Shown one piece after another: positions 1 to 7,482 of a stretch of 64,000 bases of DNA. The position numbers and the translations under genes were made by a program. Below the pieces are notes generated by a model. It was not told the origin of the DNA. It ran no database searches and was given only the letters and a program-made list of their open reading frames with translations. The DNA is from Bacteroides sp. OF04-15BH (GTDB taxonomy: Bacteria > Bacteroidota > Bacteroidia > Bacteroidales > Bacteroidaceae): the NCBI RefSeq assembly GCF_003477995.1, contig NZ_QUEM01000006.1, positions 62,001 to 126,000 on the forward strand, read 5' to 3'. Numbering within the stretch: the first letter of the stretch is position 1; the number at the start of each line of letters is the position of its first letter.

Positions 1-69
1 TAAAGAACTATAAGTGGACAGTTCTTCTACGGTCTGTGCCAGCAGATGAGTAAATTTGTGCAGACTCAT
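1..69 (-). CDS. 5' end of an unidentified protein gene, cut by the window edge
   Basis: An open frame of 23 codons runs leftward from an ATG at 69 out of the window, beginning MSLHKFTHLLAQ. The segment is too short for me to assign a family. Support for it being a real gene is the Bacteroidetes-type -7 element TATCTTTGC on the minus strand at 105-113, correctly placed to start a transcript about 30 nt upstream of the ATG, and the terminator-like hairpin further right that separates it from the U32 gene. Confidence 0.5.
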   Translation of the reverse strand, partial: MSLHKFTHLLAQTVEELSTYSSL

Positions 70-104
70 TAAAACTTGTTATGATGTGGTATATTAGTTT
101 AGTT

Positions 105-113
105 GCAAAGATA
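105..113 (-). promoter_or_regulatory. -7 promoter element for the gene leaving the left edge
   Basis: The minus strand reads TATCTTTGC, a full match to the Bacteroidetes TAnnTTTG(C) housekeeping -7 element. No clear TTTG -33 box is seen at the usual distance. Confidence 0.5.
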
Positions 114-150
114 GGTAAAGAAAATAAAATATAAAAATATTTTCTCATCT

Positions 151-190
151 TAAAAGGAAGAAGCCTGTATGTGATGAAATACAGGCTTTC
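151..190 (-). terminator. Terminator after the U32 family gene
   Basis: AAGCCTGTAT (161-170) and ATACAGGCTT (179-188) form a 10-bp stem with an 8-nt loop, extended outward by AAGG/CCTT with a bulge. On the minus strand it is followed by TTTTAAG and an AT-rich tract, directly downstream of the U32 stop codon at 196. Confidence 0.65.
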
Positions 191-195
191 CTTGT

Positions 196-1446
196 TTATT
201 GTTTCGGTGCGGAACTGACCATTTTATAGAGTTTGTCGCTCGGACGAATCTTTCCGGGCACTTTAAAGGATACGCGCATGCCTTTCTTTACCGTGTCTAC
301 CGGCTTCAGGTCATAGCGTACTTCCTCCAGAGTGAGGAACATGGCTCCGGTGGTCGGACCGGTGATCAGGAGTTTGTCTCCCACACTCATCTCGGCCGCT
401 TCGATCTGGAACTCGCCTACCTCGATATTTGAGAAGTATTTGATGGCCTTACCTACATATACTTTCTTTTCAGTGGCATCGGAACCGTATGACTTGGTCC
501 ATTCTCCCAGGAACTGTCCCTGATAATATCCGTCCCAGAATCCGCGGTTGAACACGCGTTTCAAACGCTCATCCCAGGCATCTTTCTTCTCTTCTGTAAA
601 ATTGTTGTCGAGCACACTCTGGATCGCTTCCTGATAACAGCGCACTACGGTGTCTACATACTCTGGTCCGCGGGCGCGGCCTTCGATCTTGAATACCCGT
701 ACTCCCGCATTCATCATACGGTCGATGAAACGCACTGTCTTCAAGTCCTTCGGACTCATAATATACTGGTTGTCGATTTCCAGTTCCACATCGCTTTCTT
801 TATCCTTAACGATGTATTGGCGGCGGCAAAGCTGCATGCAGGCACCACGGTTGGCCGAGCGTCCAGTGTTGTTCAGGCTCAGATAGCATTTTCCGCTTAC
901 GGCCATGCACAGGGCACCGTGGCAGAACATTTCGATGCGTACCAGTTCTCCGCTCGGGCCGCAGATTTTCTGTTCCTGAATCTGCTGATAGATATAGGAA
1001 ACCTGGTCCATGTTCAGTTCGCGGGCCAGTACGACCACATCGGCAAACTGTGCATAGAATTTCAGGGCTTCAATATTCGTGATATTCAGCTGAGTAGACA
1101 AATGTACTTCCTGACCGACGCTTTGGCAATAAGTCATTACGGCCACATCCGATGCGATTACCGCCGAGATATTGGCTTCTTTGGCGGCATCGATAATCTG
1201 ATGCATCAGAGGAATGTCTTCGTCGTAGATGATTGTGTTTACTGTCAGATAACTTTTTACTCCGCGCTCGGCACACTCCTGGGCAATTCTTTTCAGGTCG
1301 TTTATGGTAAATGTGCTTGCCGAGTGAGCACGCATGTTCAGATTTTCTATTCCAAAATAGATGGAATCGGCACCCGCATTCAAGGCTGCGGCAAAAGATT
1401 CAGGCGAACCTACCGGTGCCATTATCTCGAAATCACTTCTTGTCAT
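196..1446 (-). CDS. U32 family peptidase-like protein (TrhP/RlhA type, RNA hydroxylation)
   Basis: This is a 416-residue protein of the U32 family. The U32 signature is present as EMFCHGALCMAVSGKCYLS with further cysteines in NRGACMQLC, four Cys in all that could hold the iron-sulfur cluster known in this family. U32 members such as TrhP and RlhA are now known as RNA hydroxylation factors (tRNA U34 or 23S C2501) rather than proteases, and the older collagenase name is doubtful. The N-terminal TIM-barrel part starts FEIMAPVGSPES. An in-frame ATG at 1458 exists, but it sits only 10 nt from the -7 element, so I chose the ATG at 1446. The neighbour dusB, transcribed divergently, is also an RNA-modification gene. 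Confidence 0.9.
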   Translation of the reverse strand: MTRSDFEIMAPVGSPESFAAALNAGADSIYFGIENLNMRAHSASTFTINDLKRIAQECAERGVKSYLTVNTIIYDEDIPLMHQIIDAAKEANISAVIASDVAVMTYCQSVGQEVHLSTQLNITNIEALKFYAQFADVVVLARELNMDQVSYIYQQIQEQKICGPSGELVRIEMFCHGALCMAVSGKCYLSLNNTGRSANRGACMQLCRRQYIVKDKESDVELEIDNQYIMSPKDLKTVRFIDRMMNAGVRVFKIEGRARGPEYVDTVVRCYQEAIQSVLDNNFTEEKKDAWDERLKRVFNRGFWDGYYQGQFLGEWTKSYGSDATEKKVYVGKAIKYFSNIEVGEFQIEAAEMSVGDKLLITGPTTGAMFLTLEEVRYDLKPVDTVKKGMRVSFKVPGKIRPSDKLYKMVSSAPKQ

Positions 1447-1467
1447 GTTATGAATCAATTTATTGCT

Positions 1468-1476
1468 GCAAAGATA
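1468..1476 (-). promoter_or_regulatory. -7 promoter element of the U32 gene
   Basis: The minus strand reads TATCTTTGC. The predicted transcript start lies near 1461, which favours translation from 1446 over 1458. Confidence 0.6.
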
Positions 1477-1595
1477 CTGCCTTTTCTTGATAACTAAGGG
1501 ATATGTTGCAGAAGTTCTGATAAATATATGTTTTTTTTATGATTCTCGAGTTTACTTTTTCACTCCTTATCCTTAATCCGCTCCTTGTTTTTTCG

Positions 1596-1604
1596 TATTT
1601 TTGC
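1596..1604 (+). promoter_or_regulatory. -7 promoter element of dusB, almost touching the start codon
   Basis: TATTTTTGC matches TAnnTTTGC. It ends only 7 nt before the ATG at 1612, so the transcript would begin at or beside the start codon. No TTTG -33 box is obvious. Confidence 0.5.
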
Positions 1605-1611
1605 GCTCATT

Positions 1612-2640
1612 ATGAAAATTGGAAATATCGAATTTGGTCCATATCCGGTCTTTTTGGCCCCTATGGAAGATGTGACGGACATCGGTTTCCGTCTGTTGTG
1701 CAAGAAGTTTGGAGCAGCCATGGTCTATTCTGAGTTCGTGGCAGCGGATGCTCTGATCCGAATGGTGAACCGAAGTCTGGAAAAGCTGAAGGTCTGTGAG
1801 GATGAGCGCCCGGTGGCGATTCAGATTTACGGTAAGGAGGTCGGTCCGATGGTGGAGGCGGCCCGTATTGTGGTGGATCAGGCGCGCCCTGATGTGCTCG
1901 ATTTGAACTTTGGCTGTCCGGTAAAGCGAGTGGCCGGAAAAGGAGCCGGAGCGGGTATGCTTCAGAATCCCGAAAAGATGCTTGAGATAACTGAAGCTGT
2001 TGTGCGTGCGGTAGATATCCCGGTGACGGTAAAGACCCGTCTGGGATGGGATGAAAACAGCAAGATTATTGTCGATCTGGCCGAGCGCCTGCAAGACTGC
2101 GGTATTCAGGCACTGACTATTCACGGACGCACCCGCGCCCAAATGTATACTGGTGAAGCCGACTGGAGTCTGATTGGAGAAGTGAAGAAGAATCCCCGCA
2201 TGCACATTCCGATTATTGGAAACGGTGATATCACTTCGCCCGAGAAAGCGAAGGATTATTTTGAGCGTTACGGAGTGGATGCCGTGATGGTGGGTCGGGC
2301 TACTTTCGGCCGTCCCTGGATTTTTAAGGAAATCGTAGATTATTTGTGTCCGCAGCAGGCAGAATCTGCTTCGAACCATATTATAGAGAGTGATTATGAA
2401 GTGATGTCGGACGACTGGAAAATCGATGTCTTGAAAGAGCAAGTACTCACCAGCGTGCGTCGTATCGACGAGTATCGGGGCATTTTGCACAGTCGTCGCC
2501 ATCTGGCGGCATCGCCCATTTTCAAGGGAATTCCCAATTTCCGGGAAACCCGAATTGCCATGTTGCGTGCAGAAACTCTGGACGAGCTTTTCGCCATTCT
2601 GGAAACAGCCCGCGAGCAGTTGCGGAATCAGAAAGGCTAG
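1612..2640 (+). CDS. dusB: tRNA-dihydrouridine synthase, DusB type
   Basis: The 342-residue flavoenzyme reduces specific uridines in the D-loop of tRNA to dihydrouridine using NAD(P)H and FMN. The barrel starts with the family motif APMEDVTD (FMN phosphate side). The catalytic Cys lies in LNFGCPVKRVAGKGAG, followed by KTRLGWD, HGRTRAQMYTG, IGNGDI and the GRATFGRPW phosphate loop, in normal order. Length is usual for the family. The open frame extends nine codons upstream to 1585, but those codons cover the -7 element, so the ATG at 1612 is the likely start. The gene stands alone and ends in a very long palindromic hairpin. Confidence 0.95.
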   Translation: MKIGNIEFGPYPVFLAPMEDVTDIGFRLLCKKFGAAMVYSEFVAADALIRMVNRSLEKLKVCEDERPVAIQIYGKEVGPMVEAARIVVDQARPDVLDLNFGCPVKRVAGKGAGAGMLQNPEKMLEITEAVVRAVDIPVTVKTRLGWDENSKIIVDLAERLQDCGIQALTIHGRTRAQMYTGEADWSLIGEVKKNPRMHIPIIGNGDITSPEKAKDYFERYGVDAVMVGRATFGRPWIFKEIVDYLCPQQAESASNHIIESDYEVMSDDWKIDVLKEQVLTSVRRIDEYRGILHSRRHLAASPIFKGIPNFRETRIAMLRAETLDELFAILETAREQLRNQKG

Positions 2641-2658
2641 TCCGATTCTTATTCATAC

Positions 2659-2718
2659 AAAAACTCCTTATTATAATAAGGTATTCTGTATACCGGCTTA
2701 TTATAATAAGGAGTTTTT
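2659..2718. terminator. Perfect 22-bp inverted repeat between convergent dusB and sufE
   Basis: The arms at 2659-2680 and 2697-2718 are perfectly complementary over 22 bp, with a 16-nt loop, A5 at one outer end and T5 at the other. It therefore works as a bidirectional Rho-independent terminator for convergent genes. Each arm also contains its own perfect 14-bp palindrome, CTTATTATAATAAG (2667-2680 and 2697-2710). Confidence 0.85.
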
Positions 2719-2728
2719 CTATATTCCG

Positions 2729-3157
2729 TTATTGGTTTTCTTTGGCCTTGAAAGCCAGCGCATACATTTTCATCTGTTTCAGCATGGCCAGCAGACCATT
2801 GCTGCGGGTAGGAGAGAGATGCTCCTTCAGTCCGATGCGTTCAATGAAATACAAGTCTGCATTCAGAATCTCGTCCGGTGTATGATCCGACAACACCCGT
2901 ACCAACAGCAGCACAATACCCTTTACAATCAGGGCATCGCTTTCGGCCTGGAAAATGATCTTGCCGTCCTTCAGGTCAGCCTGGAGCCATACACGGCTTT
3001 GGCAACCGTCAATCAGATTCTGGTCTGTTTTATACTCTTCGGGCAGTGGTTTCTCTTCGCTACCCAGATCAATCAACAGCTGGTATTTGTCCATCCAGTC
3101 GTCAAAGTCATTGAATTCCTCAATAACCTCGTCTTGCAGTTCGTTAATGGTTTTCAT
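2729..3157 (-). CDS. sufE: SufE family protein (cysteine-desulfurase sulfur acceptor)
   Basis: This 142-residue protein matches SufE, which takes persulfide sulfur from the cysteine desulfurase SufS for iron-sulfur cluster building in the cytoplasm. The acceptor cysteine is Cys52 in LIDGCQSRVWL, the typical SufE active-site context, and the length is normal. No other suf genes are in the window. It overlaps the 3' end of the M28 gene by 14 nt and is the last gene of a minus-strand run (regulator, peptidase fusion, M28 protein, SufE), so it is probably co-transcribed with them. Confidence 0.9.
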   Translation of the reverse strand: MKTINELQDEVIEEFNDFDDWMDKYQLLIDLGSEEKPLPEEYKTDQNLIDGCQSRVWLQADLKDGKIIFQAESDALIVKGIVLLLVRVLSDHTPDEILNADLYFIERIGLKEHLSPTRSNGLLAMLKQMKMYALAFKAKENQ

Positions 3158-4169
3158 TATTTCTGTTTTCGTTATATAAAACCTGCAGAACGGTTTGTCC
3201 TACAGCTTTCAGTACATTCTTGTCAATATGTTCCATGTCATCCTTAGCTGTATGCCAGGTAGGTCCGAATGATGAAGGGCCGTCGGTAAAGTAAGGCACG
3301 ATGTCGATGCACGGGATGCCTGCAATCTGATTTACCGGCACATGGTCGTCCACGATATAGCCGCTGAGGCGTTTCAGGAAATAGTTGCCATATCCCAATG
3401 CTTCTGCCGTATTCCATACGTTATTGACCACTCCCGGTGCATATTCCTGTGAGTAAGCTTCCTGCGAGAAGGTTGCTCCCTGTCCGCCGACCATATCCAG
3501 CAGAATGCCATACATGGCCTTATAACCCTCCTTATGCGGGTTCTGTGACCAGTGCTGCGAGCCCAGACACCAGCTTTGTGAATGATCTTCTGCCGTTTCG
3601 GCCCATTGCGGTATGCCCCAGTCTTCAGCATCGAAGCAGATAAAGTCCACACCGATCTGGCTCAGCGGCTGCTGTTGCAACATACGGGCCATTTCGAGCA
3701 TGACCGCCACTCCGCTGGCTCCGTCGTTGGCAGCCAGAACCGGCTTTTTCCAGTTGGCAGAGTCCGGGTCGTTGTCGCACCACGGGCGGCTGTCCCAATG
3801 GGCACAGATCAGTACTCTTTTTTCTGCATCCGGATTTACCGAGGCGATGATGTTACGGCTTTTCAGTACAGTGCCGTCATAACCTTTCAGGTCGGCATAC
3901 TGGTCGGTGATGGTGGCTCCATAAGCCGCAAACTTCTCGGCAATATAGTTGCCGCAGGCCTTGTGTGCCTCGCTGTTCGGAGTACGCGGACCGAAATCAC
4001 ACTGATCGGCTGTAAACTGATAAGCGCTGTCGGCATTGAATGTCGGGCATTCCGCATTAACCTGAGCCGATTGTTCTGTTTGGGTTGCGGTAGATGTATT
4101 CTTTTTACCGCAGCTGCTCAGCAGACAAACGGCAGCAAGCGCCAGGGCGCTCCAATATTTCTTTTCCAT
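3144..4169 (-). CDS. M28-family zinc lipoprotein, probable glutaminyl-peptide cyclotransferase
   Basis: The 341-residue precursor has a lipoprotein signal ending in the lipobox LSSC (Cys20). The body is an M28-type zinc fold with ICAHWDSRPWCDND, LAANDGASGVAVMLE and FICFDAEDWG, which align with the metal-binding segments of animal-type glutaminyl cyclases, whose motifs have the same spacing. Bacteroidetes such as Porphyromonas carry an essential enzyme of this class that turns N-terminal Gln of exported proteins into pyroglutamate. An aminopeptidase function is the alternative, since the folds are shared. It sits 12 nt from the peptidase fusion upstream and overlaps sufE downstream. Confidence 0.8.
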   Translation of the reverse strand: MEKKYWSALALAAVCLLSSCGKKNTSTATQTEQSAQVNAECPTFNADSAYQFTADQCDFGPRTPNSEAHKACGNYIAEKFAAYGATITDQYADLKGYDGTVLKSRNIIASVNPDAEKRVLICAHWDSRPWCDNDPDSANWKKPVLAANDGASGVAVMLEMARMLQQQPLSQIGVDFICFDAEDWGIPQWAETAEDHSQSWCLGSQHWSQNPHKEGYKAMYGILLDMVGGQGATFSQEAYSQEYAPGVVNNVWNTAEALGYGNYFLKRLSGYIVDDHVPVNQIAGIPCIDIVPYFTDGPSSFGPTWHTAKDDMEHIDKNVLKAVGQTVLQVLYNENRNNENH

Positions 4170-4181
4170 ATCTTCAGATTA

Positions 4182-5948
4182 TTACTTAAAGTTCTGTACC
4201 TGTTGCATCACACGCAGGAAGTTTCCTCCCCATATTTTCCGGATATCCTCTTCGTTGTACCGGTCCAGAATCAGGCGGCGTGTGAAGTTGATCAGTTCGG
4301 AAGCCGAGGCACAGCCCGGTATGCCCCCGTCGCCGTCGAAATCGGTACCGATGCCCACGTGGTCCACTCCCATAATGCGGATCATGTGATTCAGGTGCTC
4401 CATGGCATCCAGGATAGAGGCTTCGCCTTCCTTTTTCAGGAATCCGTGATAAAGGGTAACCTGTACCACTCCTCCCTTCTGGGCGATGCTTCTCAGCTGG
4501 TCATCCGTCAGATTACGCGGCACACCGCACAAGCTTCGGCAGGAAGAGTGCGAGCAGACAATCGGAGTGCGGCTGATTTCCAGTGCATCATAGAAACTCT
4601 TTTCCGAAGCGTGCGACAAGTCAACCATGATTCCCAGGCGGTTCATTTCCTGAATCACCTGTTCGCCGAAGGCGCTCACTCCGTGGTGTTCCTCTTCCGG
4701 TGCTTTGGCCGAGTCACAGATATCGTTGTTTCCGTTATGGCACAGCGTGATATAAACTACGCCGCGTTGCTTGAAATGTTCCACAAGCCGGATGTCGCGT
4801 CCCAATGCATATCCGTTCTCTATACCCAGCATAATGGCCTTTTTTCCCTGATCCTTCAGGCGGAACAGGTCTTCCGGCGTGCGTGCAATCTGCACGGCAG
4901 TGCAGTTTTTGGCTGCCATGTCCACAATCTGGTCCAGAATCAGGTCAGCCTTTGCCGTGGCAGCAGCCAGTCCGGCTTCGGTGCGCTCCTCCTGTTTCAG
5001 ATAAGCCACCATGATGGTTGCATCCAGATGTCCTTCATGCATCTTATGCAGGTCCACCAGAATCTTGGAGTCCCGTTTGTGGAAACTGATATTCTGGTCA
5101 AAGAACATCGGCGTGTCGCAGTGGCTGTCCAAAGTCAGAATGCGGCGGTGCATCTGTTTGGCGGTGCTGAAAGAACGCGCTTCGCGTGTAAGCCATTCAA
5201 AGAGAGGCATCATGCAATCGTCCTGTTTCAGGATGAAGCATTCCGGATGCCACTGCACTCCCAGGATAGACTTATGCTCGGCCGATTCAATGGCCTCGAT
5301 GATGCCGTCGGCCGAACGGGCGCATACGGTAAACCGTTCGCCCGGTTCGTTTACTGCCTGATGATGGAAGGAGTTTACCGGCAAAACCTCTGTCTGCATG
5401 ATGCCATGCAGTAAAGAGCCCGGTTCGATATGGACGAGATGCGAGGCATGGCTACGGTCCAGATTCTGACTGTGCTTGAGCAGCGGTTGTTGCGAAGAGC
5501 AAGAACTGTAGATATCCTGATGAACGGTTCCACCAAGAGCTGCGGCAAGCACCTGAATGCCGCGGCAGATGCCCAGCATCGGAATCTGGCGGTCGTAGGC
5601 CAGGCGGGCCAGTAACAGTTCCGGAAGGTCGCGTTCTGCGTTAATACCCCCCAGTTCCCGTACCGGTTCTTCATCCAGATACAGCGGATTGATGTCGCCT
5701 CCTCCCGAGAACAGCAAGCCGTCCACGTGGTCCAACAGATTGATTAAGGCATCCTTATCGGCAAATGGCGGGATGATTACGGGAGTTGCACCGGCGTGCA
5801 GCACCGATTTGAAGTAGCCTTCGGCCAGTTCGCATCCCTTGTCTCCAAAGTTACCGGTGATGCCGATTACCGGCTGTGCTGTATATCCCGGAAAAGACTG
5901 GTGCATTCTGTCATAAGTCTGCTGCCAGCAAAAAGCCCCTTCTTTCAT
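4182..5948 (-). CDS. Fusion: class I glutamine amidotransferase-like (C26) plus membrane-dipeptidase-like (M19)
   Basis: This 588-residue protein joins two hydrolases. Residues 25-260 form a peptidase C26 domain like gamma-glutamyl-GABA hydrolase PuuD: nucleophile Cys128 in MLGICRGIQ and the His234-Glu236 pair in VQWHPE. Residues 265-588 form an M19 renal-dipeptidase domain: metal ligands His276 and Asp278 in DSHCDTP, the bridging Glu in GIENGYALG, the His in CSHSSCRSLC and a late DFDGDG. Both active sites look intact. No signal peptide is seen, so it is probably cytoplasmic. A role in splitting gamma-glutamyl compounds and then dipeptides, as in glutathione or peptidoglycan peptide turnover, is inference. 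It is flanked at 11-12 nt by the Lrp regulator and the M28 gene. Confidence 0.88.
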   Translation of the reverse strand: MKEGAFCWQQTYDRMHQSFPGYTAQPVIGITGNFGDKGCELAEGYFKSVLHAGATPVIIPPFADKDALINLLDHVDGLLFSGGGDINPLYLDEEPVRELGGINAERDLPELLLARLAYDRQIPMLGICRGIQVLAAALGGTVHQDIYSSCSSQQPLLKHSQNLDRSHASHLVHIEPGSLLHGIMQTEVLPVNSFHHQAVNEPGERFTVCARSADGIIEAIESAEHKSILGVQWHPECFILKQDDCMMPLFEWLTREARSFSTAKQMHRRILTLDSHCDTPMFFDQNISFHKRDSKILVDLHKMHEGHLDATIMVAYLKQEERTEAGLAAATAKADLILDQIVDMAAKNCTAVQIARTPEDLFRLKDQGKKAIMLGIENGYALGRDIRLVEHFKQRGVVYITLCHNGNNDICDSAKAPEEEHHGVSAFGEQVIQEMNRLGIMVDLSHASEKSFYDALEISRTPIVCSHSSCRSLCGVPRNLTDDQLRSIAQKGGVVQVTLYHGFLKKEGEASILDAMEHLNHMIRIMGVDHVGIGTDFDGDGGIPGCASASELINFTRRLILDRYNEEDIRKIWGGNFLRVMQQVQNFK

Positions 5949-5959
5949 TATGCTTCTGT

Positions 5960-6436
5960 TTATTCGTTTTCTATATCATCAATTCCGATTGGAATTTCTT
6001 TCTTGATGCTCTGTTCCAGAGAGATCAGAGTTTCTGTAGCTACCACACCCGGAATTTCCTGCATCTTGTTGTTGAGCAGTTCCATCAGGTGTGAATTGTC
6101 GCGTGCATAAAGTTTGGTCAGCATGGTGTACGGACCTGTTGTGAAGTGACATTCCACGATTTCGGGAATCTTCATCAGTTCCTCAACCACTCTTTTGTAC
6201 ATAGACCCCTTTTCGAGTTTGATACCGACATAAGTGCAAGTGCTGTATCCCAAGCTTTTAGGATTCACCTGATAGCCCGAGCCCACAATCACGCCCATGT
6301 CGATGAGGCGCTGTACACGCTGGTGTATGGCTGCTCTGGAAACCCCGCATACCGCAGCCACATCCTTGAACGGGATGCGCGCGTTGTTTGATATGATTTC
6401 CAGAATTTTCTTGTCCAAAAGATCTATTTTTTCCAT
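5960..6436 (-). CDS. Lrp/AsnC family transcriptional regulator
   Basis: The 158-residue protein has an N-terminal winged helix-turn-helix (residues 5-60, with RIPFKDVAAVCGVSRAAIHQ) and a C-terminal RAM ligand-binding domain containing VECHFTTGPYTMLTKLY. Lrp/AsnC proteins sense amino acids and act as dimers or octamers. It is first in a tight minus-strand run with the peptidase fusion, the M28 protein and sufE, which suggests that it regulates this unit or itself. Its own -7 element lies about 50 nt upstream. Confidence 0.93.
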   Translation of the reverse strand: MEKIDLLDKKILEIISNNARIPFKDVAAVCGVSRAAIHQRVQRLIDMGVIVGSGYQVNPKSLGYSTCTYVGIKLEKGSMYKRVVEELMKIPEIVECHFTTGPYTMLTKLYARDNSHLMELLNNKMQEIPGVVATETLISLEQSIKKEIPIGIDDIENE

Positions 6437-6485
6437 AATGTCTTACTGTTATCTGTGTGTTTGATTAGAGATTGTCAAAAAGTAA

Positions 6486-6494
6486 GCAAATATA
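6486..6494 (-). promoter_or_regulatory. -7 promoter element of the Lrp-led operon
   Basis: The minus strand reads TATATTTGC, a full match to the Bacteroidetes -7 consensus, giving a 5' leader of roughly 40 nt before the ATG at 6436. Confidence 0.6.
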
Positions 6495-6524
6495 AGGATT
6501 TATTCAGTACGGTGCCTGCTTTTA

Positions 6525-6562
6525 ACAAAAAAAAGGCATCAAACCTAGGTTGATGCCTTCTT
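6525..6562. terminator. Terminator after the FKBP cluster
   Basis: AAGGCATCAA (6533-6542) pairs with TTGATGCCTT (6550-6559) around a 7-nt loop. A-tracts on the left and TTCTTTTT on the right make it usable from either strand; it lies just beyond the stop of the 298-residue FKBP protein. Confidence 0.8.
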
Positions 6563-6578
6563 TTTATAAAGCAATATG

Positions 6579-7475
6579 CTATTTCACAATATCCAGAAGC
6601 TCTACGGTGAATATCAGCGCCGAGTAAGGAGGAATCTTTCCTGCCTCGCGTGCGCCATATCCCATTTCCTGCGGGATATAGATTTCCCATTTTGATCCGA
6701 CCGGCATTTTGGTCAGAATCTCGGTCCATCCCTTGATCACCTGTTTGCAGCCAAATACCGCCGGCTCATTGCGCTTGTAAGAACTGTCGAAGATTGTTCC
6801 GTCGATGAGGCGGCCTTCGTAGTGCACCTTTACAGTAGAAGAGTCGGCCGGAATGGCTCCGTTACCCTCCTGTAAGATCTTGTATTGCACTCCGCTAGGC
6901 AGTTTCTTCACGCCTTTTTCCTTGGCATTTGCTTTCAGGAATTCTTCTCCGGCTTTTTTATTGGCGCCGAAGCGTTTTTCCATCAGAGCGTTCTGATAGT
7001 ATTCCATCTGCTTTTTGGCCAGGTCCTGAGCATGATCCAGTGTCATCTTAGTCTCCTGTCCGGCAATGGCAGTTCTGAATCCGTCGATAAACAAGTCACC
7101 TTTTACCGTTTTCACAGTATCGTTTCCGGCAATCTGTTTGTCAATTTGCGGGATGATCTGTTCCTCTACCTGCTTGCGGATTTGCAGACCGGCAGTGTAG
7201 GCAATAGCCTTTTTAGCCTCTTCGCTGTTCATGTCCGCATCGAAACCTTTCAGGAAGTCGGCCATGTAGCCCATGTCCACTCCCATTCTGTTGGCCAGAT
7301 AGTTTTTCAGTCCGTCGCTGTTGGCCAGTCCGATGGCATAGCTGAAGGTATCCACCGAGCAAGTATCTACCTTTTCAGCATTCTTCTTGTCCTTTCTTGT
7401 CTTGCGTGCATCCATCTGACCGCCAAAGAAGGTCAGCAGAGCCAGCGACAGAATCAGGAATTTAGAATATCTCAT
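6579..7475 (-). CDS. FKBP-type peptidyl-prolyl cis-trans isomerase, exported
   Basis: The 298-residue protein starts with a signal peptide (RYSKFLILSLALLTFFGG) and is probably periplasmic. It has an FKBP N-terminal dimerisation domain (residues 40-185, with TFSYAIGLANSDGLK) and a C-terminal FKBP catalytic domain (195-298) with VKVHYEGRLIDGTIFDSS, GWTEIL and YGAREAGKIPPYSALIF. This is the FkpA/Mip layout, which helps fold exported proteins. It is the last of three adjacent FKBP genes, with 7 nt to the gene upstream. Confidence 0.93.
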   Translation of the reverse strand: MRYSKFLILSLALLTFFGGQMDARKTRKDKKNAEKVDTCSVDTFSYAIGLANSDGLKNYLANRMGVDMGYMADFLKGFDADMNSEEAKKAIAYTAGLQIRKQVEEQIIPQIDKQIAGNDTVKTVKGDLFIDGFRTAIAGQETKMTLDHAQDLAKKQMEYYQNALMEKRFGANKKAGEEFLKANAKEKGVKKLPSGVQYKILQEGNGAIPADSSTVKVHYEGRLIDGTIFDSSYKRNEPAVFGCKQVIKGWTEILTKMPVGSKWEIYIPQEMGYGAREAGKIPPYSALIFTVELLDIVK

Positions 7476-7482
7476 CGGTCAA

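Noticed and set aside
3582-5414. A 610-codon plus-strand open frame
   Set aside because: It is antisense to the M28 and C26-M19 genes, has no family resemblance, and the minus-strand proteins have complete active sites.
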